The notes under the pieces: model-generated | Database searches by the model: none | Told to the model about the DNA's origin: nothing | The model's input: only the letters and a program-made list of their open reading frames with translations | Made by a program: the position numbers and the translations under genes | Source: Arthrobacter sp. EPSL27 | Lineage (GTDB): Bacteria; Actinomycetota; Actinomycetes; Actinomycetales; Micrococcaceae | DNA: 64,000 bases | Reading direction: 5' to 3' | NCBI RefSeq assembly: GCF_001512305.1 | Contig: NZ_LNUT01000004.1 | Span: 175,711-239,710, forward strand | Shown: positions 43,747-54,102 of the stretch, piece by piece | Layout of the letters: every line of letters begins with the position of its first letter | Numbering within the stretch: the first letter of the stretch is position 1

Positions 43747-43948
43747 TTTGTCCGAAGCACCTCATGTCAGGGTGTGCTGACTGCGTGCGGGCGCCGGGGG
43801 CTTGCTAAGGAGCGCATCGCCGACCAGAGCTCTCGGAGGCCGTCCGCGGCCGGAGAGAGCGGCGGGAGGTGTCTAGGCGACGGCAAGGCGCCGGTGTCCG
43901 GGGACGGTGACCAAAGGGAAGGTGACCTCGGGCGAACCCGCGGCTGCG

Positions 43949-44752
43949 TTAGAACTTGTGGCGGTTGGCGAGGACCGGGAGCTTGGTGCGGGCTTCCTTG
44001 ACGGCTGCGGGGTCCAGGTCGGCGAACAGCAGGCCGGGGGCGCCGTCGAGCTCTTCGAGGACTTCGCCGAAGGGGGAGACGACGGCGGAGTGCCCGACGC
44101 CGGTGGGTGCCGTGCCCTTGGGCTCGAGACCAACGCTGGCGGGGTCGCCCTGGCCGCAGGCGAGGACGAAGGTGGTGGAGTCGGCGGCGCGGGCGCGGGC
44201 CAGGAGTTTCCACTGGTCGGCCTTGCCGGGGCCGGAACCCCAGGAGGCGCACACGATGTTGACCTCGGCGCCGCGGTCGGCGTTCTCGGTGAACAGTGCC
44301 GGGAAACGGATGTCGTAGCAGGTGGCCAGGCCAAAGGTGGCGCCGTTGTAGTCGAAGGTGACCGGTTCGGTGCCGGCGTCGACTGTGTCGGATTCCGCGA
44401 AGCCGAAGGCGTCAAACAGGTGGATCTTGTCGTAGCTGGCCTCAAGGCCCCGGCCGGTGACCAGCAGCGTGTTGCGCACCTTGCCGCCGTCGTTCCCCTG
44501 GCCTGGGGTAAACATCCCCGCGACGATCACGATGTCCTGGTCCGCGGCGATGGCCCGCACCCGGGAGGCCCACGGCCCGTCCAGCGGCTCCGCGATGTCC
44601 AGCAGCGAGTTGCCGAAGGCCCGCATGGTGGCTTCCGGGAAGACCACCAGCTCCGCACCGCCGGCCTTGGCCCGCGCCGCGTAGTCCGCCACAAGGGCCA
44701 GATTCTCGGCAAGGTCGCGTCCGGTGATGATCTGAGCGAGTGCAATCCGCAC
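43949..44752 (-). CDS. Carbon-nitrogen hydrolase (nitrilase superfamily amidase)
   Basis: This 267-aa protein starts at a GTG at 44752, five bases after GGAGG; an ATG at 44764 would place the ribosome-binding site inside the gene. It has the nitrilase triad: Glu in ELVVFPEATMRAF, Lys in SYDKIHLFDAFGFAE and Cys in GLATCYDIRFPALF. Related enzymes include omega-amidases and deaminated-glutathione amidases, but the substrate is not decided. It is divergent from glgX. Confidence 0.9.
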   Translation of the reverse strand: MRIALAQIITGRDLAENLALVADYAARAKAGGAELVVFPEATMRAFGNSLLDIAEPLDGPWASRVRAIAADQDIVIVAGMFTPGQGNDGGKVRNTLLVTGRGLEASYDKIHLFDAFGFAESDTVDAGTEPVTFDYNGATFGLATCYDIRFPALFTENADRGAEVNIVCASWGSGPGKADQWKLLARARAADSTTFVLACGQGDPASVGLEPKGTAPTGVGHSAVVSPFGEVLEELDGAPGLLFADLDPAAVKEARTKLPVLANRHKF

Positions 44753-44866
44753 TGTTACCTCCATTTTCGGCGTTGATTCCAGTATGCAGTGCCCCTGTTA
44801 CGTACACTGCCTATCGTCAGTTAAACCGGAACGGGCCGTTTGTTCGGCCCCGCTAAACTTTAAGCA

Positions 44867-46981
44867 ATGGTCATGCCCTACGTAGACACAGCTTCCACCG
44901 TAGACGCCTCCCGTGCGTTTCCGCTGGGAATCAGCGTTCCGGCCACCGGTTCGCCGGTAATGGACGATCCTCGGGGTGCCTTCGCGAACGTGGCGGTTTT
45001 CGCGCCCGGTGTGACCACTTTGGAGATCGCCTACCAGGCGCCCGGCGGGGCGTGGCAGCTGAAAACGCTGCCCAATGTGACCGACGGCGTCCACCACGGC
45101 ATCGTCGAGGGCATCCCGGTCGGGTCGCGCTACGGTTTCCGGGCGTCCCCGGAGCATGAGGCGCTGCCGCTCTCCATGCCCGCCACGGACTTCGACGCCG
45201 ACGGCGCGCAGCCGCTCCTGCTGGACCCTTACGGCCGGGCCGTGGACGAGCGCGAGAATCTCATCACCAGCGTCCGGATGGACAGCGGCTTCGACTGGGG
45301 CGCCGACCGCAGCCCCCGGGTGCCGTGGCGGAACACCATCATCTACGAGGCCCACGTCCGCGGCCAGACCAAGCTGCACCCGGACGTCCCCGAGGACCTC
45401 CAGGGCACCTACGCCGGACTGGCGCACCCCGCCATGATCGAGCACCTGATCTCGCTGGGGGTCACCACCGTCCAGCTCCTCCCGGTGCACTTCCACGTGG
45501 ACGAACCGCACCTGCAGAACCTCGGTATGACGAACTACTGGGGCTACAACACCGCCGCGTTCTTCGCCCCGCACCCCGGCTACGCCACCGAGGCGGCACA
45601 GGCCGCGGGGGCGCAGGCCGTCCAGGACGAGTTCAAGGGCATGGTCAAGCTGCTGCACGCGGCGGGCCTCGAGGTGGTGCTCGACGTCGTCTACAACCAC
45701 ACGGCGGAGGGCGGCCAGGACGGCCGCACGCTCAGCTTCCGCGGCCTAGGCGAGATGACGTACTACCGCAACGACGGCCACGGCAAGTACGTGGACACCA
45801 CCGGCTGCGGCAACAGCCTGAACTTCGGCGAGCCCCGCGTGGTCCAGCTGGTCCTGGATTCCCTGCGCTACTGGGTGAACGAATTCCACATCGACGGGTT
45901 CCGCTTCGACCTCGCGGTCACGCTGGCCCGCAACGCAGCGAACGAATTCGACCCCCGGCACCCGTTCCTCGTCGCAATCGGTGCCGACCCGGTGCTGTCC
46001 GCGACGAAGCTCATCGCCGAGCCCTGGGACGTCGGCTACGGTGGCTGGCAGACCGGCCGGTTCCCGCCCGGCTGGGTGGACTGGAACGACCACTTCCGCG
46101 ACGCCGTGCGCAGCTTCTGGCTCGCCGACCGCGCAGCGATCGACGCCGGCGGGCAGGGCGGTTCGGTGGCCCGCCTCGCGGATGCGCTCTCCGGCTCCGC
46201 GAGCCTCTTCGAACCGTCCGGCCGGTCGCGGCTGGCCTCCGTCAACCTGGTCACCGCCCACGACGGGTTCACGCTCGCCGACCTCGTGTCCTACGACCGC
46301 AAGCACAACGAGGCCAACGGGGAGCAGAACCGGGACGGCCACGGCGACAACCGCAGCTACAACCACGGCTTCGAGGGCCCCACGGAGGACGAGGACGTCC
46401 TCGGCCGCCGGGCGCAGTCCAGCCGCAACCTCATGGCCTCGCTTATGGTGTCCCAGGGCGTGCCCATGATCACCGCCGGGGACGAGATCGGCCGCACGCA
46501 GCAGGGCAACAACAATGCCTACTGCCAGGACAACCCCATCACCTGGATTGACTGGACCAGCACGCCCGCGTCGCACGCGATGCTGCGCAGCACCAAGCGC
46601 GTGATCCGGCTCCGCAAGGAGTTCCTGGCCGGGCAGCCGCACGACTACCCCACACGTGAAAAGCAGTCCTACTTCCACTGGTTCGACGAGAACGGCGAGC
46701 CCATGGGAGGCGACCGGTGGCACGATCCCGGCCACCGGCTGGTGCAGCTGCTCCTGGGGTCCGACGACGGCCACGTGGACGGGCTGGTGGTGGTCAACGG
46801 CAGCCCCCGGGACGTCAAGGTCACCCTGCCGCCGCTCAGCAACGAGGACGGCACCGGCCACCGGCTCTTCGAGCTGCGCCTGACCACCTCCGAGCTCCAC
46901 GACCGGCGCCAGGGCATCCGGGTCGCCGCGGGCGAGCGGGACGTGGTGCAGGCCAACTCCATCAACATCTACCGCACGTAG
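44867..46981 (+). CDS. glgX: Glycogen debranching enzyme GlgX
   Basis: This 704-aa GH13 isoamylase-type protein has an N-terminal CBM48 beta domain (AVFAPGVTTLEIAYQAPGG). The catalytic barrel has GVTTVQLLPVHFHVDEPHLQ, NYWGYNTAAFFAPHPGYAT, VVLDVVYNHTAEGG, the nucleophile Asp in FHIDGFRFDLAVTLAR, the acid Glu in TKLIAEPWDVGYGGWQ and the third Asp in LVTAHDGFTLADLVSY. It removes short alpha-1,6 branches left by glycogen phosphorylase, which is encoded nearby on the opposite strand. ATG at 44867. Confidence 0.95.
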   Translation: MVMPYVDTASTVDASRAFPLGISVPATGSPVMDDPRGAFANVAVFAPGVTTLEIAYQAPGGAWQLKTLPNVTDGVHHGIVEGIPVGSRYGFRASPEHEALPLSMPATDFDADGAQPLLLDPYGRAVDERENLITSVRMDSGFDWGADRSPRVPWRNTIIYEAHVRGQTKLHPDVPEDLQGTYAGLAHPAMIEHLISLGVTTVQLLPVHFHVDEPHLQNLGMTNYWGYNTAAFFAPHPGYATEAAQAAGAQAVQDEFKGMVKLLHAAGLEVVLDVVYNHTAEGGQDGRTLSFRGLGEMTYYRNDGHGKYVDTTGCGNSLNFGEPRVVQLVLDSLRYWVNEFHIDGFRFDLAVTLARNAANEFDPRHPFLVAIGADPVLSATKLIAEPWDVGYGGWQTGRFPPGWVDWNDHFRDAVRSFWLADRAAIDAGGQGGSVARLADALSGSASLFEPSGRSRLASVNLVTAHDGFTLADLVSYDRKHNEANGEQNRDGHGDNRSYNHGFEGPTEDEDVLGRRAQSSRNLMASLMVSQGVPMITAGDEIGRTQQGNNNAYCQDNPITWIDWTSTPASHAMLRSTKRVIRLRKEFLAGQPHDYPTREKQSYFHWFDENGEPMGGDRWHDPGHRLVQLLLGSDDGHVDGLVVVNGSPRDVKVTLPPLSNEDGTGHRLFELRLTTSELHDRRQGIRVAAGERDVVQANSINIYRT

Positions 46982-47030
46982 TCCGGCGGGGCCCATCCGG
47001 GCACGGCGGAACGGCAACCACAAGGAACCC

Positions 47031-47387
47031 ATGAAAATTTATTCCGCAGACACCTGGACCCTCGAGGAGCTGCAGGCCCTCGCGGCCGACGCTGGCCGGC
47101 GCACCGTGCTGGTCCCCGCCGCCGACACCAGGCGGGCCGTCCTTGAGACCTTCGCCGAGGTCCTGGACTTCCCGGAGGACGACGAGGTGGACCTCGACGC
47201 GCTCAATGACGCACTGCACGATTTCGCCGACGCGGTTGCCGACGACGGGCAGGGCCCGGCCACGGTCATCTGGGAAGTCCCGGCCGCGTTCCGGGCCGAC
47301 CGTTCCTTCGGCGTCGTCTGCGAGATCCTGCAGGACGCCGAACGCTACGCCGGAAAGAACCTGGCCGTCACCGCCGTCTGCCTCTAA
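47031..47387 (+). CDS. Barstar-family protein (barnase-inhibitor fold)
   Basis: This 118-aa acidic protein has the barstar pattern: an N-terminal strand-helix (EELQALAADAGRRTVLVPAA), TRRAVLETFAEVLDFPEDDE in the inhibitory region, LDALNDALHDFADA and an ATVIWEV strand. Barstar inhibits extracellular ribonucleases of the barnase type. No ribonuclease gene is nearby, so it may act on a distant partner or have another role. It follows glgX by 49 bases and is closed by a strong terminator. Confidence 0.85.
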   Translation: MKIYSADTWTLEELQALAADAGRRTVLVPAADTRRAVLETFAEVLDFPEDDEVDLDALNDALHDFADAVADDGQGPATVIWEVPAAFRADRSFGVVCEILQDAERYAGKNLAVTAVCL

Positions 47388-47398
47388 GCCCGCCACAA

Positions 47399-47442
47399 AC
47401 AACAGCGCCGCACCCCGGGCTTCCGGGGTGCGGCGCTGTTGT
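47399..47442. terminator. 20-bp bidirectional terminator between the barstar gene and glgP
   Basis: Arms 47399-47418 and 47423-47442 pair perfectly around GCTT, with ACAAC/GTTGT at the base. It lies between convergent genes. Confidence 0.88.
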
Positions 47443-47465
47443 CGTTCAGCGGGCGGGGGCAGGGA

Positions 47466-50084
47466 TTAGGCGTTGACGATCAGGCCCAGTTCCGCCTTGG
47501 ACGCGAGGCCCGGGTGCTTCGGGAGCACCCGCACCGTGTAGCCGAAGGAACCGGACCGGTCGATCACCACGGTGCCGCTGAACAGATGCCGGCCCCGGCC
47601 CAGGTCCTCAATCGCCTTCAGCTCCGCCACCGTGACGTCGGCCAGCTCGTCGCTGTCCTCCGCCTTGCCGTAGGCCACCTCCACGGCCACATCATCCGGC
47701 GTGAGGTCCCGCAGGGACACGTACGCGTTCACCTGGAGCATGTCGCCGATCTGCGGGTCCTCGGAGACGCCCACCGAATCCACGTGCTCCACCTGGATCT
47801 GCGGCCAGGCGGCACGGATCCGGGACGTCCACGCCGCCAGGTCCTTGGCCTCGGCGAAGTTGCTGGCCATGGCCCGGCGGCCGGCGACGGCGGCCGGGCG
47901 GTACAGGATGTTGACGTAGTCCTTGAGCATCCGCTCCGCGGACACCGCCGGGCCCAGGTGGGACATGGTGTGCTTGATCATCGAGACCCAGTGCGTGGGC
48001 ACAGCCTGCCGCCCGGACTCCGAGGGCCCGGCAGCTCCCGCGCCGTCGGAGACGGTGAGGCCGTAAAAGCGCGGGGCCACCTGCGTCTCCAGCAGCTCGT
48101 ACAGCGCGGCCGCCTCAATGTCGTCGCGTTCCTCCGGGGAGGCCCCGTTGTTGGCGGTCGGAATCGCCCAGCCGTTTTCGCCGTCGTACATCTCGTCCCA
48201 CCAGCCGTCCAGGACAGAGAGGTTGAGCGAGCCGTTCAGGGCGGCTTTCATGCCGGACGTGCCGCACGCCTCGAGCGGGCGCAGCGGGTTGTTCAGCCAC
48301 ACGTCGCAGCCCGGGAAGAGGGTGCGGGCCATGGCGATGTCGTAGTTGGGCAGGAACGCGATGCGGTGCCGCACGGCCGGGTCGTCGGTGAACCGGACCA
48401 GGTCCTGGATCATCTTCTTGCCCGCGTCGTCGGCCGGGTGCGACTTGCCGGCGATGACCAGCTGGATCGGGTGGGTCTTGTGCAGCAGCAGCGCCTTCAG
48501 CCGCTCGGGCTCGCGCAGCATGAGGGTGAGCCGCTTGTACGTCGGCACGCGGCGGGCGAAACCGATGGTCAGGATGTCCGGGTCCAGCACGGAATCCGTC
48601 CAGGCCAGTTCGGCGTCGGCGGCACCGCGCTTTTTCCACGCGGCACGGAGGCGGCGCCGGACATCGTCCACGAGTGTCACGCGCATCTCGCGGCGGAGCG
48701 CCCAGATCTGCTCGTCGGTGACGTTGTAGGCGAGGTCCCAGCGGCCCTGCTCGTCCGCGTCGGCGCCGAACTGGTCGCGGGCCAGGGCGGAGACGCGCGG
48801 GTCCACCCAGGTGGGGACGTGCACACCGTTGGTGACCGAGGTGATGGGCACTTCGGCGTGGTCGAATCCCGGCCACAGGGCGGAGAACATGCCGCGGGAC
48901 ACCACACCGTGCAGCTTGGCCACACCGTTGGCGCGCTGGGCCAACCGCAGCCCCATCACCGCCATGTTGAACACAAACGGGTTCCCGTCGGTGTAGTCCT
49001 CGCGGCCGAGGTCCAGGATCCTGCCCACCGGCACTGCGGGCGCCAGCCCGGCGTCGAAGAAGTGCTGGATCTGCGAGACCTCGAAGCGGTCGATGCCGGC
49101 CGGGACCGGCGTGTGGGTGGTGAACACCGTCGAGGCGCGTCCGGCGGCCAGCGCTTCCTCCCAGCTCAAGGGGTCCGCGGCGGACATCATTTCCTGGATG
49201 CGCTCCACGCCCAGGAAACCGGCGTGGCCTTCGTTGGTGTGGAAGACTTCCGGCGCGGGGCAGCCGGTGAGCTCCGTGAACGCGCGCAGGGCCTTGACGC
49301 CGCCCATGCCGAGCAGGAGTTCCTGCTGGAGGCGGTGGTCGCCGCCGCCGCCGTACAGGCGGTCGGTGATGCCGCGCGCGGCCTCGTCGTTCCCCGGGAC
49401 GTTGGAGTCCAGCAGCAGCAGCGGAACACGCCCGACGTCGGCGCGCCAGATGTGTGCCAGCAGCTTGCGGCCGTGGGGGAGCGGGAGCGATATCTGGAGG
49501 GGTTTGCCGTTGCCGTGGGGCGAGGCCTCGCGCAGCAGGGTCAGCGGCAGCCCGTCCGGGTCCAGGACGGGGTACGTCTCCTGCTGCCAGGCATCGCGGG
49601 ACAGCGACTGCTTGAAGTAGCCGGCCTGGTACAGCAGTCCGACGCCGATCAGGGGCACACCCAGGTCCGAGGCCGCCTTCAGGTGGTCGCCGGCCAGGAT
49701 GCCGAGGCCGCCGGAGTACTGCGGCAGCACCTCGGTGATGCCGAACTCGGGGGAGAAGTAGGCGATGCAGGCAGGGGCGCCGTCCCCGAGGCTCTGGTAC
49801 CAGCGGGGCTGCTCGAGGTACCGGTCCAGGTCGTCGGCGGCGGCATGGACCCGGCGCACCACGTCCTGGTCCGCGGCGAGGCGCTGCAGCTCCTCCCGGC
49901 TGACCAGCCCGAGGAACCGCACCGGATCGTGGGAGCTGTCCGCCCACACTTTCGGGTTCAGGCCCTCGAAAAGCTGCCGCGTGGGCAGGTGCCACGACCA
50001 CCGGAGATTGGTGGCCAGCCGGGCGAGCGGCCGGATCGGTTCGGGAAGAACGGTTCGGACGGTAAATCTGCGGATTGCCTTCAC
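47466..50084 (-). CDS. glgP: Alpha-glucan (maltodextrin/glycogen) phosphorylase
   Basis: This 872-aa GT35 enzyme begins VKAIRRFTVRTVLPEPIRPL from a GTG at 50084; a TTG at 50105 is less likely. It has the N-terminal DUF3417 region typical of the actinobacterial/Thermotoga-type family, FSPEFGITEVLPQYSGGLGI, and FHTNEGHAGFLGVERIQEMM. VIAGKSHPADDAGKKMIQDL follows, and the PLP-binding Lys is in EACGTSGMKAALNGSLNLSV. It releases glucose-1-phosphate from alpha-1,4-glucan ends. It is divergent from glgE and converges with glgX. Confidence 0.95.
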   Translation of the reverse strand: MKAIRRFTVRTVLPEPIRPLARLATNLRWSWHLPTRQLFEGLNPKVWADSSHDPVRFLGLVSREELQRLAADQDVVRRVHAAADDLDRYLEQPRWYQSLGDGAPACIAYFSPEFGITEVLPQYSGGLGILAGDHLKAASDLGVPLIGVGLLYQAGYFKQSLSRDAWQQETYPVLDPDGLPLTLLREASPHGNGKPLQISLPLPHGRKLLAHIWRADVGRVPLLLLDSNVPGNDEAARGITDRLYGGGGDHRLQQELLLGMGGVKALRAFTELTGCPAPEVFHTNEGHAGFLGVERIQEMMSAADPLSWEEALAAGRASTVFTTHTPVPAGIDRFEVSQIQHFFDAGLAPAVPVGRILDLGREDYTDGNPFVFNMAVMGLRLAQRANGVAKLHGVVSRGMFSALWPGFDHAEVPITSVTNGVHVPTWVDPRVSALARDQFGADADEQGRWDLAYNVTDEQIWALRREMRVTLVDDVRRRLRAAWKKRGAADAELAWTDSVLDPDILTIGFARRVPTYKRLTLMLREPERLKALLLHKTHPIQLVIAGKSHPADDAGKKMIQDLVRFTDDPAVRHRIAFLPNYDIAMARTLFPGCDVWLNNPLRPLEACGTSGMKAALNGSLNLSVLDGWWDEMYDGENGWAIPTANNGASPEERDDIEAAALYELLETQVAPRFYGLTVSDGAGAAGPSESGRQAVPTHWVSMIKHTMSHLGPAVSAERMLKDYVNILYRPAAVAGRRAMASNFAEAKDLAAWTSRIRAAWPQIQVEHVDSVGVSEDPQIGDMLQVNAYVSLRDLTPDDVAVEVAYGKAEDSDELADVTVAELKAIEDLGRGRHLFSGTVVIDRSGSFGYTVRVLPKHPGLASKAELGLIVNA

Positions 50085-50226
50085 CTGCGAAACACTAACC
50101 GACAAGTGTGGGGCCCGGAACTGGTTTAAGTTTCTTTTGGATAAATGACGGACGGCGTTTCAGGAAACGTCCCGAAAAGGTGAGCAGTCTTAGCAATCTG
50201 GCCGAATTGTCGATAACGTCGAGCCT

Positions 50227-52299
50227 GTGACGACTAACTCGCGAACCAGTGCCGTGTCCAAGCAAAAGCCGAAGGCCCTGATCACGGAGGGCCTTCGCTT
50301 TGGCCGTTTTCCGATCACCGCCGTGCAGCCCGCGGTCGAAGGCGGTAAATTCCCCGCCAAAGCCGTGGTGGGCGAGACCCTGGTGGTGGGCGCCACGGCC
50401 TTCCGCGAAGGCCATGACCAGCTCGGCGTGAGCGCCGTCCTGCTCGATCCCCGCGGCAAGGAACGCCAGCGCGTCCGCCTCGCCCCGCCCCGCGGCAACC
50501 GCGGCAAGGGAACAGACCGCTGGGAGGGGACGCTGACCCCCACCGCCACGGGCAACTGGTCCTTCGTCATCGAGGCATGGCACGACCGCTACGGCACCTG
50601 GCACCACAACGCCGAGGTCAAGGTCGAAGCCGGCATCGACGTCGAACTGATGCTGGCCGAGGGCGCGGCCCTGCTCACCGAAGCCTCCGAGGACCCGTCC
50701 CGCCCCTCCGCCGACCGCCGGACGCTGCGGATGGCCGTCGTCGGGCTCAACAACGCCGGCAAAACCGTCGAGGAGCGCCTCGCCGCCGGATTCAGCCCGG
50801 AGGTCGCCGCCGTCGTCGCCCGCCAGCCGATCCGCGAACTGGTCACCGTCTCGGAGAAGTACCCCCTGCTGGTGGAGCGCGAGCTCGCAGGCCGCGGCTC
50901 CTGGTACGAATTCTTCCCCCGGTCCGAGGGCGCCGTCCGCGACGCCGCCACCGGCGAGTGGACGTCGGGCACCTTCCGCACGGCAGCCAAGCGGCTCGAC
51001 GCCGTCGCGGCCATGGGCTTCGACATCATCTACATGCCGCCGATCCACCCGATCGGCGTCCAGCACCGCAAGGGCCCGAACAACACCCTGCTGGCTGGCC
51101 CGCACGATCCGGGTTCCCCCTGGGCCATCGGCGCCAAGGAGGGCGGCCATGACGCCATCCACCCGGACCTGGGCACCTTTGAAGACTTCGACGCGTTCGT
51201 CGCGCGGGCAGGGGAGCTGGGGCTCGAAGTAGCCCTCGACCTGGCGCTGCAGGCCGCGCCGGACCACCCCTGGGTTGAACAGCACCCCGAATGGTTCACC
51301 ACCCGGGTCGACGGCAGCATCGCCTACGCCGAGAACCCGCCGAAGAAGTACCAGGACATCTTCCCGCTCAACTTCGACAATGATCCCGCCGGCCTGTCCA
51401 ACGAGATCCTGCGCATTGTCCTCCTCTGGGTCAGCCACGGGGTGAAGATCTTCCGCGTGGACAACCCGCACACCAAGCCGGTGTGGTTCTGGGAGTGGCT
51501 GATTGCCAAGGTCAACAAGAAGCACCCCGACGTCGTCTTCCTCGCCGAAGCGTTCACCCGCCCGGCCATGATGCACGCGCTGGGCCGCGCCGGGTTCCAG
51601 CAGTCCTACACGTACTTCACCTGGCGGAACACCAAGGAGGAGCTGGAGGAGTACTTCCAGGAGGTCAGCCACGAGTCCCCGGCCTATTTCCGGCCGAACT
51701 TCTTCGTCAACACCCCGGATATCCTCACCGAGTTCCTGCAGTATGGCGGCCCGGCCGCGTTCAAGATCCGGGCCGCGCTGGCCGCCACAGCCAGCCCCAT
51801 CTGGGGTGTCTACGCCGGCTTCGAACTGTACGAGCACGTGGCCCGTCCCGGGGCCGAGGAGTACATCGACAACGAGAAGTTCGAGTACAAGGCCCGGGAC
51901 TGGGACGCCGCGAACGAATCGGGCCGGACGCTGGCGCCGTACCTGACCCGGCTCAACGAAATCCGGCGCGCCCACCCCGCCCTGGGCGACCTGCAGAACC
52001 TGACGGTGCACCAGAGCACGGACAACGCCACCGTGGTCTACTCCAAGCACAAGACCCTCCCGGACGGCACCAAGGACACCCTGATCATTGTGGTCAACGT
52101 GGATCCGCACGGCATCCGGGAAAGCGCCGTGACCCTGGACCTGGCGGCCCTGGAGCTGGATCCGGCGGACGTGACGCACAACGGCCGGTTCATGGTGGAT
52201 GACCTGCTGTCCGGCGAGAGCTGGGAGTGGGGCGAATACAACTACGTTCGACTGGACGCCCACGTGGAACCCGCACACATTCTTAGCATCCGGAGGTAG
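50227..52299 (+). CDS. glgE: Alpha-1,4-glucan:maltose-1-phosphate maltosyltransferase GlgE
   Basis: This 690-aa GH13_3 protein from a GTG at 50227 has an N-terminal DUF3416 domain (LRFGRFPITAVQPAVEGGKF). The catalytic barrel has AAMGFDIIYMPPIHPIGVQH, LDLALQAAPDHPWVEQHPEW, the nucleophile Asp in VKIFRVDNPHTKPVWFWEWL and the acid Glu in DVVFLAEAFTRPAMMHALGR. It extends alpha-glucans by transferring maltose from maltose-1-phosphate. It is the first gene of the glgE-treS-(mak::glgB) operon; treS starts 5 bases downstream. Confidence 0.97.
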   Translation: MTTNSRTSAVSKQKPKALITEGLRFGRFPITAVQPAVEGGKFPAKAVVGETLVVGATAFREGHDQLGVSAVLLDPRGKERQRVRLAPPRGNRGKGTDRWEGTLTPTATGNWSFVIEAWHDRYGTWHHNAEVKVEAGIDVELMLAEGAALLTEASEDPSRPSADRRTLRMAVVGLNNAGKTVEERLAAGFSPEVAAVVARQPIRELVTVSEKYPLLVERELAGRGSWYEFFPRSEGAVRDAATGEWTSGTFRTAAKRLDAVAAMGFDIIYMPPIHPIGVQHRKGPNNTLLAGPHDPGSPWAIGAKEGGHDAIHPDLGTFEDFDAFVARAGELGLEVALDLALQAAPDHPWVEQHPEWFTTRVDGSIAYAENPPKKYQDIFPLNFDNDPAGLSNEILRIVLLWVSHGVKIFRVDNPHTKPVWFWEWLIAKVNKKHPDVVFLAEAFTRPAMMHALGRAGFQQSYTYFTWRNTKEELEEYFQEVSHESPAYFRPNFFVNTPDILTEFLQYGGPAAFKIRAALAATASPIWGVYAGFELYEHVARPGAEEYIDNEKFEYKARDWDAANESGRTLAPYLTRLNEIRRAHPALGDLQNLTVHQSTDNATVVYSKHKTLPDGTKDTLIIVVNVDPHGIRESAVTLDLAALELDPADVTHNGRFMVDDLLSGESWEWGEYNYVRLDAHVEPAHILSIRR

Positions 52300-52304
52300 A
52301 ACGA

Positions 52305-54101
<1,797 letters not shown>

Positions 54102-54102
54102 G

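Larger units (their letters stand above)
43284..43948. other. Repeat-filled intergenic region between rlmB and the nitrilase gene
   Basis: About 660 bases without a gene. It contains an imperfect palindrome (43394-43420), a pair of inverted 21-bp repeats (43478-43498 and 43809-43829), and between them an array of copies of ACGCTCCCTCACCTTTGGCGG. Several short frames cross it but follow the repeats and are not credible proteins. Confidence 0.7.

Noticed and set aside
47439..50129. 896-codon frame on the plus strand opposite glgP
   Set aside because: Low-complexity shadow of the high-GC glgP codons with no recognisable domain.
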